A stretch of 64,000 bases of DNA from Lentilitoribacter sp. Alg239-R112. Lineage in GTDB: Bacteria; Pseudomonadota; Alphaproteobacteria; Rhizobiales; Rhizobiaceae. The notes below the pieces were generated by a model. It saw nothing but the letters and a program-made list of their open reading frames with translations. It ran no database searches and had not been told where the DNA came from. The stretch lies in NCBI RefSeq assembly GCF_900537175.1, contig NZ_LS999834.1, positions 63,473-127,472 of the forward strand. The letters are read 5' to 3'. This document shows positions 17,087 through 24,148 of the stretch, piece by piece (the first letter of the stretch is position 1; each line of letters begins with the position of its first letter). Position numbers and translations under genes: made by a program.

Positions 17087-18106
17087 ATGAGAATCGGTGT
17101 TAAATATATTGTATTGGCCATCGCAATGATCGGCTTATCTCTTAACAATTCCAATGCTGCAACATTGGATGAAGTTAAGGATAAGGGATATTTGCAGTGC
17201 GGCGTAAATCAAGATTTGCCCGGTTTTTCAATGAAGAATTCTGATGATCAGTGGCAAGGTTTGGATGTTGATTTCTGCAAGGGCTTGGCTGCCGCGATAT
17301 TTGGGCAAGATTTTGAAGTCAAATTTGTGCCTCTAACGGCATCTAATCGTCTTGAAGCGCTTAGCCGTGGTGATGTGGATGTGCTGGCAGGCAACATGAC
17401 CTGGACAACCGAGCGCGATACGCAACTTGGGCTGAATTTTATTGGTATAAATTATTATGATGGCCAGGGGTTTATGACCCGAGCTGATATGAAGATTAAC
17501 TCCGTTCTTCAACTTAGTGGTGCTTCTATATGTGCCATCTCTGGCACGACGACTGAGTTAAATATTGCAGACTATTTTAAGGAAAATAATCTGGAATACA
17601 ATCTGGAACTGTTTGAGAAAACAGCAGATGCAATCGCAGCTTATGATGCAGGTCGGTGTGATGTTTATTCAACAGATGTTACCGCACTTTACGTACGGCG
17701 GCTGGATCTCTCAAATCCAGAAGAGCATATTATAATACCTGAGATAATTTCAAAAGAACCATTGGGACCCGTGGTACGTGAGGGGGATGATCAGTGGTTT
17801 AACATTGCACGTTGGTCCTTTATGGCTGTTTTAAATGCTGAAGAGCTTGGTGTTACCTCGGTTAATGTCGATGATATGATGACAAGCAACAATCCGATAG
17901 TTCAGCGACTGCTAGGTGTTACGGAGGATTTTGGAGAGCAGCTTGGATTGCAAAATGATTGGGCAGCACAGATAATCCGAGCAGTCGGTAATTATGGCGA
18001 ACAGTATGAGCGTAATCTGGGTTCAGAATCACCGCTTGGTATTTCCCGTGGCCTAAACGCTCTTTGGATAGATGGCGGTCTCATGTATGGAGCACCTATT
18101 CGTTAG
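17087..18106 (+). CDS. AapJ-like amino-acid ABC transporter periplasmic binding protein
   Basis: A 339-residue type 3 solute-binding protein of the general L-amino-acid (AapJ/BztA) group. A signal peptide (VKYIVLAIAMIGLSLNNSNA) is followed by TLDEVKDKGYLQCGVNQDLPGF, GLDVDFCKGLAAAIFG, LEALSRGDVDVLAGNMTWT and CDVYSTDVTALYVRR, and the C-terminus ALWIDGGLMYGAPIR is typical of AapJ. The ATG chosen has GGGGAATG upstream; an open frame extends 43 codons earlier but has no signal-peptide logic. No permease or ATPase genes (aapQMP) are next to it, so it is an orphan; it may use a distant transporter or serve as a sensor for the nearby kinase. The latter is only a guess. Confidence 0.9.
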   Translation: MRIGVKYIVLAIAMIGLSLNNSNAATLDEVKDKGYLQCGVNQDLPGFSMKNSDDQWQGLDVDFCKGLAAAIFGQDFEVKFVPLTASNRLEALSRGDVDVLAGNMTWTTERDTQLGLNFIGINYYDGQGFMTRADMKINSVLQLSGASICAISGTTTELNIADYFKENNLEYNLELFEKTADAIAAYDAGRCDVYSTDVTALYVRRLDLSNPEEHIIIPEIISKEPLGPVVREGDDQWFNIARWSFMAVLNAEELGVTSVNVDDMMTSNNPIVQRLLGVTEDFGEQLGLQNDWAAQIIRAVGNYGEQYERNLGSESPLGISRGLNALWIDGGLMYGAPIR

Positions 18107-18128
18107 TTACTTTCCTTTAAACAGCCAT

Positions 18129-18824
18129 TTATTTCTCTTTAAAAAGATCACCCATGGCCACGTTGCGCGCAGCTGAGAAGTATTGACGTCTTACAAAAAC
18201 AAATAATATCAGTGTTGTTGTTATGATCAGAAATTTTGGACCAATAAACCAACCCAAGTAGCCCACTGATAGGAATATGCCCCGCATCCCTGCGGTGAAA
18301 TGACGAGCTGCAAGTATATTCATTTCACCACCTTTTCGAGCATAATTATCTGCAATTTCACCATTGTTATCATCACGCTTTGCTGGAATAGCTCCTAGTA
18401 GAATGCCGCAGTAATTGAATAGTCTATAGCTCCAGCCAAATTTGAAAAAAGAGTAACCAAGAACAAATATCAATCCAAGTAGTTTGAATTCGATGACAAG
18501 AATATCTGCATCTTGCGTTAGTGGTATTTCAGAGAAAACGGATGTAACTTGATCGGCAGCACCTAACGCTGCGACACAACCACCTATAGCCAGAATAGTT
18601 GCAGAAGCGAAAAAGCCTACACCACTTTGTAATCCTGCCACAATGCTTGTATCGATCATGCGTAGTTCGCGATGACTTGCGGTTACAAACCAGTTTTTTC
18701 GATGTTTATCCATAGCATCAGAAAGACTTGGTCTTTTTGAAAACAGCCCATATCGAAGAAATATGGAAAATCCGAACCAACAAAATATAAAATAAGTTGC
18801 TGCGATAATGTCGAGTGTTGTCAT
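18129..18824 (-). CDS. DUF599 family membrane protein
   Basis: A 231-residue inner-membrane protein with four to five hydrophobic segments (about 4-22, 68-92, 112-132, 190-220) matching DUF599, a family of unknown function. Recognisable stretches are DKHRKNWF, RELRMIDTSIVAGLQSGVGF, FASATILAIGG and FFKFGWSYRLFNYCGILLGA, and the closing AARHFTAGMRGIFLSVGYLGWF. It is convergent with the amino-acid binding protein gene (22 bases between stop codons). The 294 bases upstream hold its promoter region and that of a tiny gene on the other strand. Confidence 0.85.
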   Translation of the reverse strand: MTTLDIIAATYFIFCWFGFSIFLRYGLFSKRPSLSDAMDKHRKNWFVTASHRELRMIDTSIVAGLQSGVGFFASATILAIGGCVAALGAADQVTSVFSEIPLTQDADILVIEFKLLGLIFVLGYSFFKFGWSYRLFNYCGILLGAIPAKRDDNNGEIADNYARKGGEMNILAARHFTAGMRGIFLSVGYLGWFIGPKFLIITTTLILFVFVRRQYFSAARNVAMGDLFKEK

Positions 18825-19118
18825 ACCATATTAGCCTTTTTAGGGAATCGAGCTATGCAGAGAGAACATACCACATAATCAACATTTGGTTCGCAATTGT
18901 GGTTGTGGATAACTCGGTTAACTGCAAAAAAACATAACTCATTGAAAAAATGGAGTAAAAATAGAATATACTATGTGTTTACGGTTGAAGTTTTGTTGGA
19001 AAGACACCAAAAAAGAGAGTGTCGCAAAACTGTAATTTTTGCATTGCAATAATAATAATAGACCTTTAAAAGACGCGCCAGTGAGTGCATGATGCACAAA
19101 ATTGTAAGTGGAGTTATC

Positions 19119-19220
19119 ATGGAAGAATCCGCACAGAAATGCACCTGGGGAATTACAGCTAAAGCTGTTATCGCCTTTTCTGTAATAATGTTATGTGGGT
19201 ATATGCTTGGTGGCTTCTAA
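19119..19220 (+). CDS. Tiny single-pass membrane protein
   Basis: A 33-residue frame, MEESAQKCTWGITAKAVIAF then SVIMLCGYMLGGF, with a polar N-terminus and one hydrophobic segment running to the C-terminus. AAGTGGAG lies 5 bases before the ATG. An in-frame upstream ATG pair would give 42-43 residues. A canonical rho-independent terminator begins 20 bases after the stop, which shows that a short transcript is made here. The family is not recognised. It could be a small membrane regulator; the alternative is that the transcript is a non-coding RNA and the frame is accidental. Confidence 0.55.
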   Translation: MEESAQKCTWGITAKAVIAFSVIMLCGYMLGGF

Positions 19221-19240
19221 GTCGCATTAAATTTTGAAAA

Positions 19241-19277
19241 CAGCGTCAAATCTTACGATTTGGCGCTGTTTTCGTTT
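19241..19277 (+). terminator. Rho-independent terminator after the tiny membrane gene
   Basis: A 12-bp stem CAGCGTCAAATC / GATTTGGCGCTG (one G-T pair) with loop TTAC, followed by TTTTCGTTT. It ends about 90 bases before the serine dehydratase gene. Confidence 0.88.
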
Positions 19278-19365
19278 CTGCCTCCTATTCTTTGTAAATT
19301 GGCGCTATACCGAATCAAAAGAACACTGATAATATCTCCGTCATGATTTATAAGGTTCACAACCC

Positions 19366-20769
19366 ATGTTTTTGTCCGTTTCTGATATTTTTAAAATTGG
19401 CATAGGTCCATCGAGTTCGCATACGATGGGGCCAATGACAGCTGCCAATCGTTTTTTGGATGAGATTTTAACCGGTGATTGGGTTAGGCCATCTGGAAGT
19501 GAGATCAAGTCAATAAAAGTTAGCCTGCACGGGTCTCTGGCCTTTACAGGTGTAGGACATGGAACGGATAGAGCTGTTTTCTTGGGCCTTATGGGCTTTG
19601 CACCTGACAAGATCGATCCCGATGAAATTGATGAAAAGCTTGAGGAACTAAAGATAATCAAGCAAGTCCAGCCCAAAGGGCACCCAGCATATGGTTTTGA
19701 TCCAAAACAGGATCTAGAATTTGATCGCAAGACACCGCTTGGTGGTCATGCAAATGGAATGATCATGTCTGGCTTCGATCAAGATGATCGATTATTGCTC
19801 AAGCGGATTTACTATTCGATAGGTGGTGGTTTTGTTGTTACAGATACAGAGCTTGAGGCTGTGAAGGCTCAGAAAACACCACAAGTTCAGCGCAATGTGC
19901 CTTACCCCTTTTCAACAGCAGACGAAATGTTGGCTATGGCGAAAAAGTCTGGTCTATCAATTGCAGAAATGAAACGCGCGAATGAAGAGAAATTGGCTGG
20001 TAAGGATGCACTAAATGCTGAATTAGATAATATTTGGCAGGCAATGAATTCATGTATCGAGCGTGGCTTAAGGCGTAAAGGCATCATGCCAGGTGGACTA
20101 AATGTTGCCCGTCGTGCCAGCAAGATCCACGAACAACTGCAAAAAGAATGGAAACAGAATAACTCAAACCCGATGTTGTCTAACGACTGGCTATCTGTTT
20201 ATGCAATGGCAGTAAATGAGGAAAATGCAAGTGGCGGGCGGGTGGTCACAGCACCAACAAACGGTGCGGCAGGAGTTATACCAGCGGTTATGGCGTATAT
20301 GAGGGAGTTTTTGGAAGGGGCAGATACGGAACGTTCCATCCATGATTTTCTTTTAACAGCTGCTGCTGTGGGTGGATTGATTAAGACCAATGCATCGATT
20401 TCCGGTGCAGAAGTTGGTTGTCAGGGCGAGGTCGGGTCAGCCTCTTCAATGGCTGCTGCTGGGCTTGCAGCTATTATGGGCGGAACACCCGAACAGATTG
20501 AAAATGCGGCTGAAATCGCGCTTGAGCATCATTTGGGCATGACATGTGACCCGATTGCAGGTCTGGTGCAAGTACCTTGTATTGAACGTAACGGTGTCGG
20601 GGCAGTAAAAGCCGCAATGGCAGCATCTCTTGCCATGCGCGGCGATGGGCAGCATTTTGTTTCATTAGATAATTGTATTGAAACAATGCGGCAAACTGGT
20701 CACGACATGAATGCTAGATATAAAGAAACATCCCAGGGCGGCTTGGCTGTCAATGTTGTAGAATGTTGA
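19366..20769 (+). CDS. sdaA: L-serine ammonia-lyase (iron-sulfur serine dehydratase)
   Basis: Deaminates L-serine to pyruvate and ammonia using a [4Fe-4S] cluster. The 467-residue product is the single-chain form with the beta domain first ([23 protein letters not shown]) and the alpha domain after it (about 185-467). Cluster cysteines are expected among those in [26 protein letters not shown] and the C-terminus (VVEC). Other family stretches are [15 protein letters not shown] and [12 protein letters not shown]. The ATG follows a weak ribosome site (AAGGTTCACAACCC). It is monocistronic by appearance, with 85 bases to the DUF1489 gene. Assignment is secure. Confidence 0.95.
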   Translation: MFLSVSDIFKIGIGPSSSHTMGPMTAANRFLDEILTGDWVRPSGSEIKSIKVSLHGSLAFTGVGHGTDRAVFLGLMGFAPDKIDPDEIDEKLEELKIIKQVQPKGHPAYGFDPKQDLEFDRKTPLGGHANGMIMSGFDQDDRLLLKRIYYSIGGGFVVTDTELEAVKAQKTPQVQRNVPYPFSTADEMLAMAKKSGLSIAEMKRANEEKLAGKDALNAELDNIWQAMNSCIERGLRRKGIMPGGLNVARRASKIHEQLQKEWKQNNSNPMLSNDWLSVYAMAVNEENASGGRVVTAPTNGAAGVIPAVMAYMREFLEGADTERSIHDFLLTAAAVGGLIKTNASISGAEVGCQGEVGSASSMAAAGLAAIMGGTPEQIENAAEIALEHHLGMTCDPIAGLVQVPCIERNGVGAVKAAMAASLAMRGDGQHFVSLDNCIETMRQTGHDMNARYKETSQGGLAVNVVEC

Positions 20770-20854
20770 CCTAGTTGCTTATCTATTGTGGAGTGCTAAT
20801 CACTTTCATACCTGAGTGCTTGACCTAGGTAGAACAAATGCACATTTATGAGTA

Positions 20855-21289
20855 ATGTCACTTAACCTCATAAAATTATGTGTCGGTATTGAAAGCGCTG
20901 AGCAGCTGCAGGAACTCATGGTTGGGCGAAAAGCTGCGCATGAGGCCGCCGGAACAACTTATGAGCCCATACACACAACCCGCATGTTACCCAAGCGCCG
21001 CGATGAATTACTTGATGGCGGTTCGCTTTATTGGGTTATGAAAGGGCAAGTTCGTGCACGCCAAAAGCTGGTTGATATTCGACCATTTACCGACGGCGAG
21101 GGGATATCACGCTGTGATCTTGTTTTATCAACAGATCTAGTGTTTACACAATGGCAGCCGCGACGTGCATTTCAAGGGTGGCGATATTTGAAGGTGGAAG
21201 ATGCGCCTGCTGATTTGGATCATGGGCAGGGCGCTGATACTTTGCCGCTTGAGGTTCAGCGCGAACTCGCTGAACTCGGACTTCTATAG
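20855..21289 (+). CDS. DUF1489 family protein
   Basis: A 144-residue cytoplasmic protein of DUF1489, a family largely confined to alphaproteobacteria with no known function. Signature stretches are LIKLCVGIESAEQL, HTTRMLPKRRDELLDGGSLYWV, KGQVRARQKLVDIRPF and STDLVFTQWQPRRAFQGWRYL. Size and content agree with full-length members. The start is ambiguous by a few codons (ATG at the annotated base; no strong ribosome site). No partner in the neighbourhood explains its role. Confidence 0.88.
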   Translation: MSLNLIKLCVGIESAEQLQELMVGRKAAHEAAGTTYEPIHTTRMLPKRRDELLDGGSLYWVMKGQVRARQKLVDIRPFTDGEGISRCDLVLSTDLVFTQWQPRRAFQGWRYLKVEDAPADLDHGQGADTLPLEVQRELAELGLL

Positions 21290-21338
21290 ATCATAGATCG
21301 CGGGTTTTAAAGGCAGTTAGATTGATATTGGTGTCTCA

Positions 21339-21599
21339 TCAAACCTTAAGCCGAAGAGATGAAAATCCGTTTGGATTCTGACTTTTTAGAGAGATTACCG
21401 AACGTGGTTGTGACATCCGCCATGCGCGCGCGCCATGAGTTAAAAGCATACCAACAAGATCTTGTGTCTTTTGTTCATTTTTGTGTTCAAGACTTTTATG
21501 GGCAAGCCATGCCGCGGCGGTATAAAGTGGATTATTAGGATTTATCCGCGTGTCTTTTTTTGTGGTGTCCCGTTTGGGAAAGTGTAATTTAGTCGACAT
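21339..21599 (-). CDS. Hypothetical basic protein
   Basis: An 86-residue basic protein, not recognised. The ATG has a strong ribosome site (CGAGGATGAAA), better than that of the upstream in-frame start, and the sequence has a plausible composition: KLHFPKRDTTKKDTRINPNN, then a helical stretch YTAAAWLAHKSLEHKNEQ and KTQDLVGMLLTHGARAWRMSQ. There are no membrane segments. It lies on the same strand and 71 bases upstream of the end of the DD-carboxypeptidase gene order, i.e. downstream of that gene in transcription, so it may be co-transcribed with it. The alternative is a chance frame in an intergenic space. Confidence 0.5.
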   Translation of the reverse strand: MSTKLHFPKRDTTKKDTRINPNNPLYTAAAWLAHKSLEHKNEQKTQDLVGMLLTHGARAWRMSQPRSVISLKSQNPNGFSSLRLKV

Positions 21600-21670
21600 T
21601 TTCATCCTCGTAATACGCAATACAAATTGAGGACCACATAATAAGCGTGGTTAGATTTCCTCGAGGAGGC

Positions 21671-22993
21671 TTACATTGCTGATGCCCAGCAACTAATACC
21701 TTTTTTCTTTAGTGACTTACAGGTCGATACAGCGTGGTCCTGACCATTAAAACCACCGAAACGTGCGCGATAATATTGTTGTCCGTCTTTCACAAATGCC
21801 ATTGTGTAAGCTTCTGTACCTGAAAGCGTGCTGCCACCTTTCTTCTTGATATTCGCAAGAAGACCAAGCGCATCATTCTGACTTTGCGCCGCGCCCACTT
21901 GCACCGACCAGCCTTTTGGCAGCTTTGTTGAAGCTGTTTTGATGCTATCAACACCCGGACTTGCAACAGGCAAAGGAGCTTTCGGTGCTGTTATGCTCGG
22001 TTTTGGAGCTGCTGATGCAACAACAACGGGTTGAGCACTATAAGATGTAATTACAGGCACAGGTACATTTTTAGGAGAAACCGATGCAGTTTTGACCGAC
22101 GGTACCAATCCTTTTAAACGTGTCTTTGCGTAAAAACCACCTTTGCCAGAGCGCGATGCTTTGCGCAAATACTGGCTAATCAGCTTTTGCATTTGCGCGT
22201 TACGGCTTGCACCGGATTTTCCACCCATAACAACCGCAACAATTGAACGACCGTTGGCGCGAACCGATGATGTGAGGTTAAAACCGGATGCCCGTGTGTA
22301 GCCTGTTTTAATGCCATCAACACCTTTAACGCGACCCAGCAATCTATTGTGATTACCATAATTGGCTTTGCCATATCTAAATGAGCGCGTTGAAAAATAC
22401 TTGTAATATTGTGGATAGTGCTCACGCAGAGCAATACCCAGGCGTGCCATGTCACGTGCAGTTGTTACTTGGCGTTTATTTGGAAGGCCGTGCGCATTTC
22501 TGAATGTGGTGCTCGACATTTTAAGAGATCGTGCTTTTGCAGTCATAAGACGACCGAAATTGGCTTCCGACCCACCAAGAAACTCGCCCACCGCCGTTGC
22601 GGCGTCATTGGCAGATTTTGTTACAAGCGCATAAATGACCTGTTCGATGGTAATTGTTCGCCCGGCTTTTAAACCCAATTTCGAAGGTTCTTCAGCGGCT
22701 GCATTTTTTGAAACGCGAATGCGAGTAGATTTTTTGACCTTGCCGGTCTCAAGTGCCTCAAAAATGAGATACAATGTCATCATCTTTGTAAGCGATGCCG
22801 GATATCGCTTGGAATCAGCCTTATATTTATAAAGAGTGCGACCCGTCTTCGCGTCAATCACAATACCTGCATATTTGGGGTTGGCACTTGCACCAGAGGT
22901 AAATGTAACTCCCAAACCAATAGCAAAAAGAAGAGTGATAATTTTAGAAGAGATGAACTTTGTAAAATTTTGTTTGATGGCTGCACTCGTCAC
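21671..22993 (-). CDS. D-alanyl-D-alanine carboxypeptidase (S11) with C-terminal SPOR domain
   Basis: A periplasmic penicillin-binding protein of the DacA/DacF type that trims the terminal D-Ala from peptidoglycan pentapeptides. A signal peptide ends near SGASA. The catalytic motifs are PASLTKMM (SxxK, Ser about 67), TKSANDAA (SxN) and DGIKTGYTRASG (KTG). A Pro/Ala/Ser-rich linker (about 310-355) leads to a SPOR domain (GWSVQVGAAQSQNDALGLL to YRARFGGF) that binds denuded septal glycan, so the enzyme is probably drawn to the division site. GTG was chosen as start because GGAT lies 7 bases upstream; an in-frame TTG 12 bases earlier has no ribosome site. The cysteine pair near the end (STCKSLKKKGISCWA) could form a disulfide. 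Confidence 0.92.
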   Translation of the reverse strand: MTSAAIKQNFTKFISSKIITLLFAIGLGVTFTSGASANPKYAGIVIDAKTGRTLYKYKADSKRYPASLTKMMTLYLIFEALETGKVKKSTRIRVSKNAAAEEPSKLGLKAGRTITIEQVIYALVTKSANDAATAVGEFLGGSEANFGRLMTAKARSLKMSSTTFRNAHGLPNKRQVTTARDMARLGIALREHYPQYYKYFSTRSFRYGKANYGNHNRLLGRVKGVDGIKTGYTRASGFNLTSSVRANGRSIVAVVMGGKSGASRNAQMQKLISQYLRKASRSGKGGFYAKTRLKGLVPSVKTASVSPKNVPVPVITSYSAQPVVVASAAPKPSITAPKAPLPVASPGVDSIKTASTKLPKGWSVQVGAAQSQNDALGLLANIKKKGGSTLSGTEAYTMAFVKDGQQYYRARFGGFNGQDHAVSTCKSLKKKGISCWASAM

Positions 22994-23120
22994 GATAAAA
23001 TCCAATTACGCAAAAACTATTTAACTTACAATTCTACGCCCCCACGCAGTCTTACCTCAAATATAGGGCATCATAGTTACCAAGAAGTTTATCATTAAAA
23101 CTTGTTTCAAATTATTTTGT

Positions 23121-23168
23121 TGCGCCGCACAAAAAACTATTGACATTATGTTGCGGTGCACATAAATA
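23121..23168 (+). promoter_or_regulatory. Phasin promoter with two TGC-N3-GCA operators
   Basis: The promoter is TTGACA (23140-23145), 17 bases, TAAATA (23163-23168). TGCGCCGCA (23121-23129) lies just before the -35 box and TGCGGTGCA (23152-23160) lies in the spacer. TGC-N3-GCA is the site type described for the alphaproteobacterial PHB regulator PhaR, so the phasin is probably repressed by PhaR until polyhydroxybutyrate accumulates. The site match is seen; the regulator is inferred. Confidence 0.65.
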
Positions 23169-23201
23169 GGATGCAGAAACATTAAATGAAGGATTCTCCC
23201 A

Positions 23202-23537
23202 ATGTTCAATATCGCAGACATGACTAAAATGAACCAAGACGTTTTGAATGCTGTTACTGCTTCTTCAGAAACTGCAAACAAAGCTCTTCAACAAATTGCT
23301 TCTGAAGCAACTGATTTTTCAAAAAAATCATACGAAGAAGGTACTGCTGTTGCAGAAAAACTAGCAGCTGTTAAATCTTTCGACAAAGCTTTTGAAATTC
23401 AAAGCGAGTATGCAAAATCTTCTTACGAAGCATTTGTTGCACAATCTACTAAAGTTAGCGAAATGTACCAAAATCTTGCAAAAGACGCTTTCAAAACTTT
23501 TGAAGCACCTAAAACGACTGCTAAAGCAAAAGCTTAA
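23202..23537 (+). CDS. Phasin family protein
   Basis: A 111-residue amphipathic, mostly helical protein of the phasin family, which coats polyhydroxyalkanoate granules in the cytoplasm. The pattern VTASSETANKALQQIASE, FSKKSYEEGTAVAEKLAAVKS and FEIQSEYAKSSYEAFVAQ is typical; the tail is Ala/Lys-rich (TTAKAKA). The ribosome site is GAAGGATTCTCCC. Strong codon choice, a near-consensus promoter, two PhaR-like sites and an immediate terminator point to a highly expressed single-gene unit. No PHA synthase is in the window. Confidence 0.92.
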   Translation: MFNIADMTKMNQDVLNAVTASSETANKALQQIASEATDFSKKSYEEGTAVAEKLAAVKSFDKAFEIQSEYAKSSYEAFVAQSTKVSEMYQNLAKDAFKTFEAPKTTAKAKA

Positions 23538-23582
23538 TCCTCCTAAGCTAGATTGCTTCGGCCTTAGGGCCGTTATATCTGA

Positions 23583-23614
23583 CCTCGAGCTTCCTCCCAA
23601 GCTCGGGGTTTTTT
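23583..23614 (+). terminator. Rho-independent terminator after the phasin gene
   Basis: A 10-bp stem CCTCGAGCTT / AAGCTCGGGG (one T-G pair) with loop CCTCCC, followed by six T. Confidence 0.92.
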
Positions 23615-23778
23615 GCTGTTTTTGGGTTGTTTTTCGGTCATTTTTTTAAAATAATTGTCTGGAAAGAATTATTTTTGCTGGTCATGATCCCTCAAGGGCT
23701 TAAAATACACGAAACGAATACATAGCTAATGCAAAGAGACGTTTAAGGCATCTCAACTTAAAGGGCATAAAAAACAAT

Positions 23779-24138
23779 ATGAAGTTTGTTAAATCGGAAG
23801 TGATGATGATGGCGGATAAAGAGCCAAAGGATGGTTCGCCTGATAATGATTTTTCGACGGTTACAGCCGAAAAACCAAAGGTGAAGAAACCGAACCTTTA
23901 TCGTGTGCTATTATTAAATGATGACTATACACCGATGGAATTTGTTATTTTTGTGCTTGAAAACTTTTTTCAAAAGGACCGCGATGCGGCAACACGTATC
24001 ATGTTGCATGTACATAATCACGGTGCTGGAGAATGTGGTGTCTTTACATATGAAGTTGCAGAATCCAAAGTCACACAGGTCATGGACCTTGCGCAGGAGA
24101 ATCAACATCCCTTGCAGTGTGTGATGGAAAAGAAATAA
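23779..24138 (+). CDS. clpS: ATP-dependent Clp protease adaptor ClpS
   Basis: Delivers N-degron substrates to ClpAP. The core (residues about 38-117) reads [46 protein letters not shown] and includes the Asn/Asp (NDD) and His residues of the N-degron pocket (MLHVHNHG). About 35 disordered residues precede the core. Several in-frame ATGs occur at the N-terminus (residues 1, 9, 10 and 11), so the start is uncertain by about 10 residues. clpA follows 10 bases after the stop, the standard operon. Confidence 0.96.
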   Translation: MKFVKSEVMMMADKEPKDGSPDNDFSTVTAEKPKVKKPNLYRVLLLNDDYTPMEFVIFVLENFFQKDRDAATRIMLHVHNHGAGECGVFTYEVAESKVTQVMDLAQENQHPLQCVMEKK

Positions 24139-24148
24139 GGAAGAAATC

